The notes beneath the pieces were generated by a model. The model searched no databases. It saw only the letters and a list, made by a program, of their open reading frames with translations, and was not told the DNA's origin. From the NCBI RefSeq assembly GCF_001613385.1, contig NZ_BDCG01000011.1:1-64000 (forward strand): DNA of 64,000 nt, read 5' to 3'. Shown piece by piece: positions 30,201 to 38,527 of this stretch. Source of the DNA: Nocardia flavorosea NBRC 108225 (GTDB lineage Bacteria > Actinomycetota > Actinomycetes > Mycobacteriales > Mycobacteriaceae). Every line of letters starts with the position of its first letter. Position 1 is the first letter of the stretch. The translations under genes were made by a program, and so were the position numbers.

Positions 30201-30919
30201 TCGGCCCGCCGGGTGACCAGATCGTCGGCCGCCAATCGCAGCCGGGCATCGCGCAGATCGGCCTGGACGGTCTGCGCGCGGCGCGCCACCTCCGCCTGGC
30301 GGCCGAGCGGTTTGAGCTGGCGGCGCAGTTCGGTGGTGAGATCAGTGAGGCGAGCCAGATTAGCCTGCATGGCGTCCAGTTTCCGGACGGCTTTTTCTTT
30401 CCGTTTGCGGTGTTTGAGGACGCCCGCTGCTTCTTCGATGAAGGCGCGCCGGTCTTCCGGTCGCGATTCCAGGATCGCCGAGAGCTGTCCCTGACCGACG
30501 ATCACATGCATTTCGCGGCCGATGCCGGAATCGCTGAGCAGTTCCTGGACATCCATCAACCGGCACGAATTGCCGTTGATCTCGTATTCGCCCGCGCCGT
30601 CGCGGAACATCCGGCGGGTGAGGGAGACTTCGGCGTAATCGATGGGCAGGGCACCGTCGGAGTTGTCGATGGTGAGCGTGACCTCGGCCCGCCCGAGCGC
30701 GGCGCGGCCGGAGGTACCGGCGAAGATGACATCCTGCATCTTGCCGCCGCGTAGTGCTTTGGCGCCCTGTTCGCCCATGACCCAGGTGAGCGCGTCGACG
30801 ACGTTGGATTTACCCGAACCGTTCGGCCCCACGACGCAGGTGATGCCGGGTTCGAACCGCAGTGTCGTCGCGGACGCGAAGGATTTGAACCCCTTCAACG
30901 TCAAGCTCTTCAGATGCAA
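27296..30919 (-). CDS. smc: Chromosome segregation protein SMC
   Basis: ATPase of the condensin-like SMC-ScpAB complex. The N-terminal head has Walker [20 protein letters not shown]; two long Ala/Glu/Arg-rich coiled coils flank the hinge (about residues 455-625, [19 protein letters not shown]); the C-terminal head has the [15 protein letters not shown] signature and Walker [15 protein letters not shown]. The start is a TTG at 30919 ([14 protein letters not shown]), matching the mycobacterial start, with GGAAAGGG about nine bases upstream; the open frame continues to 31051. Length 1207 residues. Confidence 0.96.
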   Translation of the reverse strand: MHLKSLTLKGFKSFASATTLRFEPGITCVVGPNGSGKSNVVDALTWVMGEQGAKALRGGKMQDVIFAGTSGRAALGRAEVTLTIDNSDGALPIDYAEVSLTRRMFRDGAGEYEINGNSCRLMDVQELLSDSGIGREMHVIVGQGQLSAILESRPEDRRAFIEEAAGVLKHRKRKEKAVRKLDAMQANLARLTDLTTELRRQLKPLGRQAEVARRAQTVQADLRDARLRLAADDLVTRRAELQSQESKEAYAREQQITVQSELDAANAALAQQEFELSRLTPGADAAGQLWFQLSALAERVNATTRIANDRARHLDTAPAANTGRDPDQLEAEADRVEAEEAELREAVEMATETLEAARDGLAEREHEAKAAEQAHLAAVRAIADRREGLVRLSGQVENLRTKAQSIDTEIVRLTTALTQARTRGEEAQREYDAVQDELAELDAGEAGLDAQHEHAVEALDLADHRVTELRAEDRDAGRRVASLTARIEALGMNLASRDGAAWLTEHQPAGLLGPLSELLGVHAGYEAAVAAVLGPVAEAVVADTADTAVGAVRALGKADAGRAALVYEGVAADTGIDADELPAGARRLVDVVNYPDSLRAAVLALTSRVVVVDDLDRAAEVLAARPELRVVTREGDLAGTGWLVGGSDRAPSRLEVQAEIDTAEAELRAAQRHAEELEASLSGALEEQADRKDAVDQALLALHESDQALNSIYERLGRLGAAARTATTESERLIEQRAAAETSREEAVTALADLEDRLHRAELEQADTDGDAVGTAGTEAAALAREEAAAALAEARAMEVEARLAVRTAEERAESVRGKAETLRRSARTEREARARAERAQAARRRAAHVAAAVGESGTELSAELEQVVAAAATRRDDLVRRRTECATTVDQIKERVRALSTQLGQLTDAVHRDEVAKAQAALRIEQLEANIGEQFGIALDDLIAEYGPDIALPPSELELREYEQAKERGEQVTAPAPMPFDRASQERRAKRAEKDLATLGKVNPLALEEFAALEERYNFLATQLEDVKKARQDLLDVVAEVDDRILQVFTDAYADVEREFVQVFSALFPGGEGRLLLTDPGDMLTTGIEVEARPPGKKVKRLSLLSGGEKSLTAVALLVAIFRARPSPFYVMDEVEAALDDTNLRRLIGLFEQLREKSQLIVITHQKPTMEIADALYGVSMRGDGITQVISQRLRGQNVASAGAPA

Positions 30920-31121
30920 CGCCGACGACCCTTTCCGCCTCCACGTACTGTCCGCCTCGCTCAGGCCGATCAGCCATGCTATAGGGCCGCAGCGAGATAA
31001 CCCCATCCGGCGCACCGGAGGTGACCGATCGGCAGCGGGTGATGGCGGCACGGTTGCCGAGGGCGGCCCGCACCGTAGCCCGGTGGTTCCGCCGACCGGA
31101 TACCACCGAGGCTACCGGGCG

Positions 31122-31556
31122 TTATACCTTTCGACGATGGCAGCGGCCGGCCTCGATTCCGGTTGCCGCACGCACTGCCAGCACGGCACCCCAGGGGCCG
31201 ATGACCCATATGGGCCAGAAATAGGTGAACACTCCGGCACCCAGTGAGATCGCCGCCCAGATCACCAGTACCAGCACACTGACACCCAGCCACGCGCCGC
31301 CCTCGATCCGCTGCCAGATCGGGAACCGCGACCGCGATCCCTGCGCGGACGAGGCGGGGCCGGGAGCCGGCTTCAGCTCGGGCAGGTCCGCCAGCACACC
31401 TTGAAGGTCCTCGCGCGTGGCGCTCCGGTACACCTGCGCTACCCGCTCGTCGTATTCGGCGAGGTCGATCCTGCCGTCGCCCAGATGCCGGCCCAGCTCC
31501 CGCACGAATCGATCGCGTTCGGCATCCGAGGCGCGGATGCCCGCCGAGATCTCCAT
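31122..31556 (-). CDS. DUF1707 (SHOCT-like) domain membrane protein
   Basis: A 144-residue protein whose first 55 residues form a DUF1707 domain (IRASDAERDRFVRELGRHLG, GRIDLAEYDERVAQVYRSAT). The C-terminal half has two membrane helices (WLGVSVLVLVIWAAISLGAG and YFWPIWVIGPWGAVLAVRAA). Function is unknown; such proteins are common actinobacterial membrane proteins. The start is the ATG at 31556 with AGGGGAG just upstream. It lies between smc and acyP. Confidence 0.88.
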   Translation of the reverse strand: MEISAGIRASDAERDRFVRELGRHLGDGRIDLAEYDERVAQVYRSATREDLQGVLADLPELKPAPGPASSAQGSRSRFPIWQRIEGGAWLGVSVLVLVIWAAISLGAGVFTYFWPIWVIGPWGAVLAVRAATGIEAGRCHRRKV

Positions 31557-31775
31557 AGCGCTCCCCTTACGTCGAACCACACTCCACTGTGGAATAAACC
31601 GATAGTGCTACTCCCACTGTGGAATGTCAAGGCCGTCTGGGCTCATGCCCGACGCACCCCGCTACCCGGAAGGACCCGAACAGGCCCGGCCATGGACAGC
31701 AGGAGCAGCGGCAAGCGATACCCGGCACCGCGATCGACGTACGGGGTCGACTCTGTCTCCGACGGAGGCGCCGGC

Positions 31776-31984
31776 CGCTCACAGATGTGGCGGTAGGGTC
31801 GGCGCGGAAAGCACCGCCTCGCGGAACAGCCGGCCGCCCCTTATCGCTCCAGCAAACCCGGTAGCCCGCCCCGAGCCGGCTCCCGGTCCTCCGCCACCAG
31901 ATCCACCCGGCCGGACGTCGCCCGAGAACGCAGCCGGCAGTCCGGCCACCGTGCGCAGGGCCACCACACGCACCCAGCCATCGG
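31776..31984 (-). pseudogene. Decayed tandem copy of the acyP 3' end
   Basis: This segment aligns along its length with acyP and its 3' flank (about 31981-32212), offset by about 205-210 bp. On the minus strand it still encodes GRVDLVAEDREPARGGLPGL followed by LER and a stop at the acyP stop position, against GRVDLVVENWESIRGGLQGF and VER in acyP: 15 of 23 residues identical. Further upstream RVVALRTVAGLPAAF resembles acyP HVVAEGPRRAVAEL but in another frame, so there has been a small deletion and frameshift. About 70 bp beyond the stop is duplicated too. Confidence 0.72.
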
Positions 31985-32047
31985 TCGCTCACCCATGTGG
32001 CAGCAGCGCCGGCCCGGAAAGCACCCTCGCCGCGCAGCCGGCCGGCC

Positions 32048-32356
32048 CTATCTCTCCACGAAACCCTGCAACCCGCCCCGGATCGACTCCCAGTTCTCCA
32101 CCACCAGATCCACCCGGCCGGGTGCCGCCGGCGAACGCAGCAGCGCCAACAGCTCGGCCACCGCGCGGCGCGGCCCTTCGGCCACCACATGCACCCTGCC
32201 GTCGGGCGCATTGGTGGCATGCCCGGTGAGCCCGAGTTGCAATGCCCGCGACCGGGTCCACCAGCGGAAACCCACGCCCTGCACGTATCCGTGCACCCAG
32301 GCGCTCAGCCGCACCGGATCGTTCGCCGACTGCGCCGCCGCATCGTCCGCCGCCAT
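32048..32356 (-). CDS. acyP: Acylphosphatase
   Basis: Small enzyme that hydrolyses acyl phosphates. The 102-residue protein carries the phosphate-binding loop and catalytic Arg in GYVQGVGFRWWTRSRA and the catalytic Asn in GHATNAPDGRVHVVAEG. It starts immediately after the osmC stop on the same strand, so the two are likely co-transcribed. The order smc-acyP-osmC matches M. tuberculosis. A decayed copy of its 3' half lies directly downstream. Confidence 0.93.
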   Translation of the reverse strand: MAADDAAAQSANDPVRLSAWVHGYVQGVGFRWWTRSRALQLGLTGHATNAPDGRVHVVAEGPRRAVAELLALLRSPAAPGRVDLVVENWESIRGGLQGFVER

Positions 32357-32358
32357 GA

Positions 32359-32835
32359 TCAGTCGACCGTATCGATCTCGAAGGACAGCGTCACCTTGCT
32401 ACCCGCCTTCAATGTCCGGCCCACGGTGCACACCTTGTCGATCGCTCGCTGCACCGTCACCAGCAGCCGCTCGCGGGCGGCCTCGTCGAGTTCGCTGAGA
32501 TCGAGTTCGAATACCTCGTCCAGCTGCGGGTACACCTCGTTCTCGCGATCCGCGGCACCGGACACCCGGATGGTGGCGTCGTAGTCGTCGCCGAGCCGGC
32601 GCGACAGCGGGAAATCCGAGCTCATCCCCGAGCAGGCGGCCAGCGCGATCTTCAGGAGTTCACCGGGTGTGAACACGCCGGGAACGCTTTCGGACCCGAT
32701 CAGAACCTCCGCGCCGCGTGAACTGCGCCCGGTATAGCGCCTGGTCCCCGTACGCTCGACCCACAGTGTGGTCGGGCCCGAGGGTGCGCCGGCCGGCGCC
32801 GCGGCGGCGGCCGCAGTGGTGGTGTCATCAGCCAT
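32359..32835 (-). CDS. OsmC/Ohr family peroxidase-like protein
   Basis: Thiol-dependent hydroperoxide-reducing protein family. The 158-residue sequence has the two conserved Cys residues, in LLKIALAACSGMSSDFPLS and in KVCTVGRTLKAG, and the family strand TPGELL. An Ala-rich N-terminus (TTTAAAAAAPAGAPS) precedes the domain. The start is the ATG at 32835 with AGGA eight bases upstream. Corresponds to Rv2923c by position; in M. tuberculosis fpg comes next, whereas here 8.7 kb of other DNA intervenes. Confidence 0.9.
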   Translation of the reverse strand: MADDTTTAAAAAAPAGAPSGPTTLWVERTGTRRYTGRSSRGAEVLIGSESVPGVFTPGELLKIALAACSGMSSDFPLSRRLGDDYDATIRVSGAADRENEVYPQLDEVFELDLSELDEAARERLLVTVQRAIDKVCTVGRTLKAGSKVTLSFEIDTVD

Positions 32836-32894
32836 GGTTGCGATCCTGCCACCCACCGTCCGGGCCGCGTGCACCCGTCCGCGACCGGCGGGGA

Positions 32895-33029
32895 TCAGCC
32901 GCGGCGCGACCGCCGCGCGGTCACCCGGACCGGCCGCTTCGGCCGGTCCTCCAGTATCAGGGCGAGAAGCCGCAGCAACAGCAGGCCGACGAGGAATCCG
33001 GCGATCAACGTCGGTGTCACCAGGGACAT
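32895..33029 (-). CDS. 44-residue single-pass membrane peptide
   Basis: A short gene encoding one hydrophobic helix (LIAGFLVGLLLLRLLALIL) followed by a basic tail (RPKRPVRVTARRSRRG). The ATG at 33029 has a good ribosome site, AAGGA five bases upstream. No family is recognised. It lies upstream of osmC with a gap of about 60 bp, after a terminator hairpin that isolates it from the gene at 33220. Confidence 0.6.
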   Translation of the reverse strand: MSLVTPTLIAGFLVGLLLLRLLALILEDRPKRPVRVTARRSRRG

Positions 33030-33080
33030 GGCAGTCCTTCCGTTCCGCATCACGCGGCCGTACCGGCCGCGTACCGGCCG

Positions 33081-33105
33081 GTACGGCCGGTATCTCCGGC
33101 CGTAC
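33081..33105 (-). terminator. Terminator hairpin after the PBP-like gene
   Basis: A perfect 10-bp stem, GTACGGCCGG (33081-33090) with CCGGCCGTAC (33096-33105), closes a five-base loop TATCT. Just beside it, CGTACCGGCCGGTACG at 33070-33085 is another perfect palindrome, giving alternative folds. It lies 115 bp after the stop of the PBP-like gene and upstream of the 44-residue peptide gene. Confidence 0.65.
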
Positions 33106-33219
33106 GCACGGGCGGTGCGCTGGAAAAACTACCCCTCCGGACAGCCCGGAAACCCGTTGCTTGCGCGATCTTTACGCCGGTATTCCAGCCCCCTGATCAC
33201 ACGTGGACCGCGCTCCTGT

Positions 33220-34743
33220 TCACCGATACGGGTGACATCCCGAGGCGTCGGCAAGCTCCGCACATGGAAGATTCCCGTACCGGCGGATCACGTCCTGACC
33301 GCCCTCTCGCATCAGGAATCGCACGAAGCTCGCGCCGATCGATCCGGGCGCGAAATCGCCGTACGAGTACGCGTACTCCACGCCCCAGAACGGGTAGGTC
33401 CGTTCCGCGGCCGCCTCTCGCGTCGCAGGCCGGCCGCCGATCGTCACGCGCACCACGCCCGCGGCATCCGCCGCGTCCGCGGCTTCGCTGTATCCGACGG
33501 CACCCGGTATCCCGGCGACCTCGTCGAGGACATCTCCGGTGGTCAAGGTCTGGCAGCGTCCGGGTTCGCCGCCGCGCGCGAGCTCGTTGCAGGTGATACC
33601 GGGTTCGGGTGGCTGCCCGGTGTCCAGCAACCGGGTCTCGAAATTCCAGCGGGTCCCGGATCCGGCGTAGCGATTGACGACCCGCACCGGCAGATCGGCG
33701 CCGCCGACTGCCCGCCAGTTGGTGACCCTGCCGAGGAACAGATCCCGGATCTGCTCGACCGTGAGGTCGCTGACCCCCGTTTTCGGGTGGACAACCACGG
33801 TGAACAGCGAGAGCGCCAGCGGCCGCTGCACCAGCGCAGGGAAGTCGGCGCCCTTGGGACCGTCACCGATCGCCAGCAGTGCGCCGTCGGCACCGCGCGC
33901 GTCGTCGACCCGCGTCATCCCGCGTTCACTGCCCTCGAACTCGTAACCGATAGCCGAACCCGGGCACGTACGTTCGTAGAGCTCGCCCGCTTCCTCGACC
34001 ACCCGCGCGAAGGCGGTCGACCCCACCACTGTGAGCCGCCCCGTGGCGCAACCGCTCGGCGCGGCCTCGGATTCGACGATATCGAGCACCGCCATCGCCG
34101 CGATCACGGTGACGAGGAACCCGATCAGCACGAGCATGAGCAGTGACGCCCCGGAACGGCCCTGGGTTTTGGTGATCCCGCCGCCGGTGACCACGCCCTG
34201 CATCGTGGGCTCGGGATAGTCGCCGGCACCGGCAGTCCGTTCCAGGGTCGCCAGAATCTTGTAGTGATCCGACCGGTTCAACGGAACCTTCGGCAGATCG
34301 ATGACACCGATATCCTGGCCCGCCAGTTCACGGTGACCGAACCCCGAATCCGGTTCGAAACAGACTGCCAGCCCCGGATTGCTCAGCTCGGTGACCGCCA
34401 TTCCGATCACCCGCCGCTGCGGAAAGTGCAGATGTAATCCGGCCTGACCATTCTGCCCGGTCACGTAGTCGGTGGCATCGATGGTGGTGGCGCCGTGGTT
34501 TTCGATCCGCACCAGCACGACCGACAGATCTTGCAGGTTACGTTCGGCCCCCTCGGCGGTTTGCCGTAACTGCCGCAAAGCCCCGGCGTGCCCGGATTCC
34601 GCTTCACCGGTGACCGGCGTATCCATCTGCACCCGCCAGCCGAGCCGTTTACGGCCGACGAAAACGAACTCCCAGACGAAGGCGCCCACCGGGATCGCGA
34701 TACCGGCGAGCGGAAGTACGAAACCGAACAGAAGTTCACCCAC
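33220..34743 (-). CDS. Membrane-anchored phosphate-binding-protein-like (PstS fold) protein
   Basis: About 507 residues. The N-terminal membrane helix (LLFGFVLPLAGIAIPVGAFV) is followed by a soluble domain of about 140 residues, a second helix (about 200-225, LLMLVLIGFLVTVIAAMAVL), and a C-terminal periplasmic-binding-protein domain: GRLTVVGSTAFARVVEEAG, LALSLFTVVVHPKTGVSDLT, IRDLFLGRVTNWRAVGG and AGSGTRWNFET, all typical of PstS-like proteins. Cys residues suggest disulfides. No ABC permease or ATPase is nearby, so it may be a sensor or scavenger rather than a transporter part. Start GTG 34743 is preferred because a terminator hairpin lies in the longer open frame up to 34836. Confidence 0.78.
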   Translation of the reverse strand: MGELLFGFVLPLAGIAIPVGAFVWEFVFVGRKRLGWRVQMDTPVTGEAESGHAGALRQLRQTAEGAERNLQDLSVVLVRIENHGATTIDATDYVTGQNGQAGLHLHFPQRRVIGMAVTELSNPGLAVCFEPDSGFGHRELAGQDIGVIDLPKVPLNRSDHYKILATLERTAGAGDYPEPTMQGVVTGGGITKTQGRSGASLLMLVLIGFLVTVIAAMAVLDIVESEAAPSGCATGRLTVVGSTAFARVVEEAGELYERTCPGSAIGYEFEGSERGMTRVDDARGADGALLAIGDGPKGADFPALVQRPLALSLFTVVVHPKTGVSDLTVEQIRDLFLGRVTNWRAVGGADLPVRVVNRYAGSGTRWNFETRLLDTGQPPEPGITCNELARGGEPGRCQTLTTGDVLDEVAGIPGAVGYSEAADAADAAGVVRVTIGGRPATREAAAERTYPFWGVEYAYSYGDFAPGSIGASFVRFLMREGGQDVIRRYGNLPCAELADASGCHPYR

Positions 34744-34800
34744 CGGCCGATACCACCCCTGATTCCTCCATCGGTCACCATCTTCGGCCAACCGAACGGC

Positions 34801-34828
34801 CGAACCCCCTCGGCCCGAGGGGTGTTCG
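34801..34828 (-). terminator. Terminator hairpin after the AlkZ-like gene
   Basis: Stem CGAAC-CCCTCG-rich arm at 34801-34812 pairs with CGAGGGG at 34816-34822 and GTTCG at 34824-34828, with loop GCC and one bulged T. It lies 82 bp after the stop of the gene at 34910 and upstream of the PBP-like gene. Confidence 0.65.
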
Positions 34829-34909
34829 CACACCATTCACCCCGGCGTCATCGACCTCCGCCGGGGCAACCGCGGAATCCCCCCGAATACCCGACGCCCA
34901 TGACCTCGT

Positions 34910-35995
34910 TCAGCCGGTGACGACGATGTCACCGGCACCGTGGCCGGTCATGAAGGCCAGCAGCCGCCGGGCCTCTTCCTCTACGAGAGCGCGCTGGTCT
35001 GCGGCAAACCCGTACCAGGGCTCGATGTGCAATGCCGAGTCCCGCAACGACCACCTGCCGTGCACGAAACCGTCCACCAGATACACCGGGACCCCGGCCG
35101 AGGCCTCGCGGGAGGTCCGCCGCCGGTCTTCGTCGGCGATGATCCGCCGCCGGTCCCGGTAACCGAGCAGCGCGTTGTCGAATGCGGGCAGGAAACGCAC
35201 CGGTACAGGAAGTTCCGGATCGGCGAGCGGCGCGTCGGGCAGATCGAGCAGTTCCGCTCCCTCAGCACGGCGCAGCACCCGCAGCCGTGGACGCAGCGGG
35301 TCGACGACCTCACCGAGCCGGGTGAGACCCGACCAGGCCTGGATATCGGCAACGCTCGCCGGGCCGAATGCCGCGAGATAACGCAGGATCATCGTCGGCG
35401 GATCGGCCGGACCGAGCGGTGCGCCGATCCACTCCTCGGCGGGACCGACCGTGACATAGCGGTTTCGCCAACGCCCCCACTCCCCCGTTTCGGCCCCGTG
35501 TGCCATCGGGACCAGCACCTCGACCGCCTCCGCCAGCCTGCGTGTATGGCGCTGCGGAAAATGCTCGGCCAGCAGCCTTCCGAGGTCGCCGCGCGACATC
35601 CGCCGGCCCGCCAGCACTTCCCGGCCGGACGCGGCCAATTCGGGCAACTCGATACCGTCGATCTCGTCGCGGTAGTAGGCGGTGTTGAGCGCCCCCGCGA
35701 TATACGCCTGGACCGTAGGGCGCAACCAGCGGAAATCCTCGGCAGTACTGAGATGTACGGTGCGCCGGATCGTGGTGGACCGGACGAGTTTCCGGTCGTG
35801 CATCAGCGTGGCGAGTTCCTTATGATCGAACCGCTCCAACCGGGACCACGCTCCGATATAAGGCCAATTCGGCTCTTGTCCCTGCACTGCTACCAGGTGC
35901 CGGATCAGCTCGTAGGGCGTGAGGTCCGTCCGGGCCGCCAGATGCTGGCGTACCAGCAGGGTCCGGTTCAAGGTGCGCAGTGACAGTTCCCGCAT
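34910..35995 (-). CDS. Winged-helix HTH_42 protein, AlkZ-like DNA glycosylase family
   Basis: About 361 residues of the winged-helix HTH_42 family, which includes AlkZ and YcaQ/AlkX DNA glycosylases that remove bulky lesions and unhook interstrand crosslinks. Near the N-terminus HLVAVQGQEPNWPYIG contains a Q-x-Q pair at the position of the family catalytic motif. LVRSTTIRRTVHLSTAEDF, IGAPLGPADPPTMILRYLAA and the C-terminal LVDGFVHGRWSL are family-like. The start is taken as the ATG at 35995 (MRELSLRTLNRTLL); no strong ribosome site is seen, and a GTG at 36019 is possible. Activity is inferred, not shown; many members are uncharacterised. Confidence 0.8.
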   Translation of the reverse strand: MRELSLRTLNRTLLVRQHLAARTDLTPYELIRHLVAVQGQEPNWPYIGAWSRLERFDHKELATLMHDRKLVRSTTIRRTVHLSTAEDFRWLRPTVQAYIAGALNTAYYRDEIDGIELPELAASGREVLAGRRMSRGDLGRLLAEHFPQRHTRRLAEAVEVLVPMAHGAETGEWGRWRNRYVTVGPAEEWIGAPLGPADPPTMILRYLAAFGPASVADIQAWSGLTRLGEVVDPLRPRLRVLRRAEGAELLDLPDAPLADPELPVPVRFLPAFDNALLGYRDRRRIIADEDRRRTSREASAGVPVYLVDGFVHGRWSLRDSALHIEPWYGFAADQRALVEEEARRLLAFMTGHGAGDIVVTG

Positions 35996-36149
35996 ACCGG
36001 GCATTATCGCGGTCGGCACCGACAGGCACCGCCGGCCGGGACGCGCACGTTACCGGCTCGGCCGCGATCCCCTTGGCGACTCGGCCACAAGGTCACCAAG
36101 ACACCGCAGCGACTGGCCGGCGACAGGGGGCGCACGTATCACCAGCGGC

Positions 36150-37208
36150 TCAGGCACCACCCGACCGCGTCCATTCCAGAAGCTCATCCACCGACCGGGT
36201 ATTGATGATCCGGCCGGGAGCAACCTCGCAGGCCACCGCGCGAGCACACCCGTACCCCTGCCAGTCCAGCTGTCCCGGCGCGTGGGCATCGGTATCGACC
36301 GCGAATTCGCACCCCATCTCGAGCGCGAGCCTGATCAACCGCTCCGGCGGATCCTGACGCTCCGGCCGGCTGTTGATCTCGACCGCCGTACCGTAGCGAC
36401 GGCAGGCCTCGAAGACGATCTCGGCGTCGAAATCCGATTCCGGCCGCGTCCCCCGGCCGCCCTCGACCAGCCGTCCCGTGCAGTGCCCGAGGACATCCAC
36501 ATGCGGGTTCGCCACCGCGTACACCATGCGCCGCGTCATCGTGTCCCGGTCGTCGCGCAGCCGGGAATGCACGCTGGCGACGACGATATCGAGTTCGGCG
36601 AGCAGATCGGCGTCCTGGTCCAGGCTGCCGTCGTCGAGGATATCGACCTCGATTCCGGTGAGTATCCGGAACGGGGCCAGTTCGGCATTCACTTCGGCGA
36701 CCACGTCGAGCTGGCGGCGCAACCGTTGCGCGGAAAGGCCGTTCGCGACGGTGAGTCGCGGCGAATGATCGGTCAGCGCACAATACTCGTGCCCGAGAGC
36801 GGCCGCGCAACCCATCATTTCGGCGATCGGGCTACCCCCGTCGGACCAGTCCGAATGGGTGTGCAGGTCACCGCGCAATCGCGTGCGCAGCTCGGCGCCC
36901 GCGGCCCCGATCGGCCGCGCCGCGGCCCGCAACTCGGCGAGGTAACGCGGGACGATTCCTTCGCAGGCCTCCTCGATCACGGCCGCGGTTTTCGGGCCGA
37001 TCCCGGCGAGCTCCTGCCAATTCCGGGCAGACCGGCGCCGCCGCACCTCCTCGTCGCCGAGACCGGCGACGATATCGGCGGCCCGCCGGTACGCCTTGAC
37101 GCGGTGCGTTTTCTCGCGCCCTCGTTCGAGCCAGAACCCGATCTCGCGTAGCGCCGCCACCGGCCCCGGCGCGGGCCGTCCGCTGGATTCGGGCGCGTCG
37201 CCGGACAC
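36150..37208 (-). CDS. HhH + PHP domain protein (PolX C-terminal-like phosphoesterase)
   Basis: 352 residues. The N-terminus (about 20-100) is a helix-hairpin-helix region as in family X DNA polymerases (KAYRRAADIVAGLG, LAGIGPKTAAVIEEA). The rest is a PHP metal-dependent phosphoesterase domain: GDLHTHSDWSDG, EYCALTDHSP, LTGIEVDIL, DIVVASVHS, LGHCTGR and FAVDTDAHAP provide the metal-binding His/Asp/Glu residues. A polymerase palm is absent. Such stand-alone proteins are probably nucleases or phosphatases acting on DNA or nucleotides. Start is GTG at 37208, three bases after the stop of the DHFR-like gene, so the two form an operon. Confidence 0.87.
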   Translation of the reverse strand: MSGDAPESSGRPAPGPVAALREIGFWLERGREKTHRVKAYRRAADIVAGLGDEEVRRRRSARNWQELAGIGPKTAAVIEEACEGIVPRYLAELRAAARPIGAAGAELRTRLRGDLHTHSDWSDGGSPIAEMMGCAAALGHEYCALTDHSPRLTVANGLSAQRLRRQLDVVAEVNAELAPFRILTGIEVDILDDGSLDQDADLLAELDIVVASVHSRLRDDRDTMTRRMVYAVANPHVDVLGHCTGRLVEGGRGTRPESDFDAEIVFEACRRYGTAVEINSRPERQDPPERLIRLALEMGCEFAVDTDAHAPGQLDWQGYGCARAVACEVAPGRIINTRSVDELLEWTRSGGA

Positions 37209-37211
37209 CGG

Positions 37212-37793
37212 TCAGCGCGCCTTGCCGTACTTGACGAAGGCAACCCCGTCGTCGAAGACCTGGCTGGTGATGACACGGAATTCCAAAGGCTCGGGCAGTC
37301 GCGGACCACTACCGAACAGCGGCCGTCCTCGCCCCAGCACGATCGGATGCAGTTTGAGGAAGACCTGATCGATCTCGGGCAGCAGCTCCTGGGCCAGCCG
37401 ACCGCCGCCGCACAACCAGATCCCGGGCCCTTGCTCGCGTTTGAGTGCACGCACTCGGGCCAGCGGATCGGCGCCGATGAGTTCCACGGCCGGATCCGGG
37501 CGTGCGGTGAGCGTGGTGGACACCACGAACTGGCGCAGATGCGCGTACGGGTTGGTTGTCCCGGTACGCACCCCGAAATCGTAGGTTTTGCGGCCCATGA
37601 TCACGGTATCGAAGTTGGCATTGCGCGCACCGATGCCGAGGGTCCGGCGTACTTCGGACGGCACGGTCTCCGGATACTGCGCGGTGATCGTGCGGCTGTG
37701 GTCGCCGCCGACCGGGAAGAAATCGACAGCACCGTCTTCGGTGGCGATGAACCCGTCGATCGTAGCGGCGACGAAGTAGGTGAGCTTGCGCAT
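37212..37793 (-). CDS. Dihydrofolate reductase family (RibD C-terminal-like) protein
   Basis: A 193-residue reductase-fold protein: MRKLTYFVAATIDGFIATED, TVIMGRKTYDFGV, the NADPH-binding GIWLCGGGRLAQELLPEID and LHPIVLGRGRPLF. This is the RibD-C/DHFR-like family, not true FolA; substrate unknown. The ATG at 37793 has AAGGA four bases upstream. It is followed after three bases by the HhH-PHP gene. Confidence 0.87.
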   Translation of the reverse strand: MRKLTYFVAATIDGFIATEDGAVDFFPVGGDHSRTITAQYPETVPSEVRRTLGIGARNANFDTVIMGRKTYDFGVRTGTTNPYAHLRQFVVSTTLTARPDPAVELIGADPLARVRALKREQGPGIWLCGGGRLAQELLPEIDQVFLKLHPIVLGRGRPLFGSGPRLPEPLEFRVITSQVFDDGVAFVKYGKAR

Positions 37794-37872
37794 GGCATCC
37801 TTCCCGGGCCGACCGGTCGACCGATCTTGCCCGGAAAACCGTAACCCGTCGCCGGGCGCCGCCGCGAGAGAT

Positions 37873-38034
37873 CTACACCGTGGTTTTGCGGCGTCGCGCC
37901 GGAGGTTGACACCGAGGACACGAAAAGGAGGAGCGATTCATGAACTTCTCCCGGACGATCGCCGCACCGCAGCGCGGGCAGGGCCGGTCACCGCGCCCGT
38001 ACACCGCCAGGACCCGCTCGAAATAGCCGGACTC
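37873..38034 (-). pseudogene. Severed 3' end of a mutM/fpg gene
   Basis: On the minus strand this encodes the C-terminal zinc finger of formamidopyrimidine-DNA glycosylase: [40 protein letters not shown], then a short tail and stop. Over 43 residues it matches the living MutM (41581) at 30 positions. The homology stops sharply before ESGYFER; upstream sequence is unrelated. It ends FSCPRCQP, closer to the mycobacterial end FYCPRCQP than the living gene is ([10 protein letters not shown]), so it may be the original nocardial 3' end displaced by the island at 38-41.7 kb. Confidence 0.75.
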
Positions 38035-38474
38035 GACACGTTTGTGACGCTCATGAATGGCCAGTCGAATGAGCACTCAACTCGCCATTCGATCGCGATT
38101 CGACTCCCTCTATGGGTGCGACCCCGGCACGCCCGCCCGGTCGTCGGCGCTGCCCAGGTCTGGTGCCAGCTCATGCTCGAGACGCTCGCCGACCCCGATG
38201 CGCCCTGGCAACGCTCGACATCGTGGTCGGGGCAAAGTAAACCCTGGAGACATCGCTGCGAGGAGCGAGGGGCCATCCGGGGTGTTCGTAAACAACAATG
38301 CCAGACGAGAAAAAAACGGCGCAGCATCGCCATCGGCGACAGGCAGGCGGAGGACACAGTGACGGATCCGCCTCACCGCGCGTCCGTCGAGCGCTACGTC
38401 ACCCAGGCGTGCCGTGGACCGTAGCTCGCCGAAGTCGCTGAAGACTACGTTCGCGCCGAGGGCGAACAATCGCA
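38035..38474. other. Left part of the island, no gene recognised
   Basis: About 440 bp between the severed mutM end and the tetR promoter. It contains A-rich runs (for example GAAAAAAACGG near 38311) unusual for this chromosome. Open frames on both strands exist but none has a recognisable family or ribosome site. Confidence 0.4.
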
Positions 38475-38486
38475 TACCGATTGGTC
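38475..38486. promoter_or_regulatory. Candidate TetR operator at the tetR promoter
   Basis: TACCGATTGGTC is an imperfect palindrome (ACC...GGT) ending 41 bp before the tetR start. It agrees at 9 of 12 positions with GACCAAATGGTC at 41171-41182, and both are followed by GGC. This fits a repressor binding its own promoter and that of its target operon. Confidence 0.45.
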
Positions 38487-38527
38487 GGCACAACCAGCTG
38501 GACGGCTTGTTACGGTAGCCTGTGCAT

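Noticed and set aside
33054..33105. GC-rich palindromes considered as a mobile miniature repeat family
   Set aside because: They fold into a simple terminator hairpin after a gene end, and no second copy is visible in the window.
38110..38493. Minus-strand open frame on the left of the island, considered as a transposase or resolvase remnant
   Set aside because: No catalytic motif, no ribosome site and no terminal inverted repeats were found.
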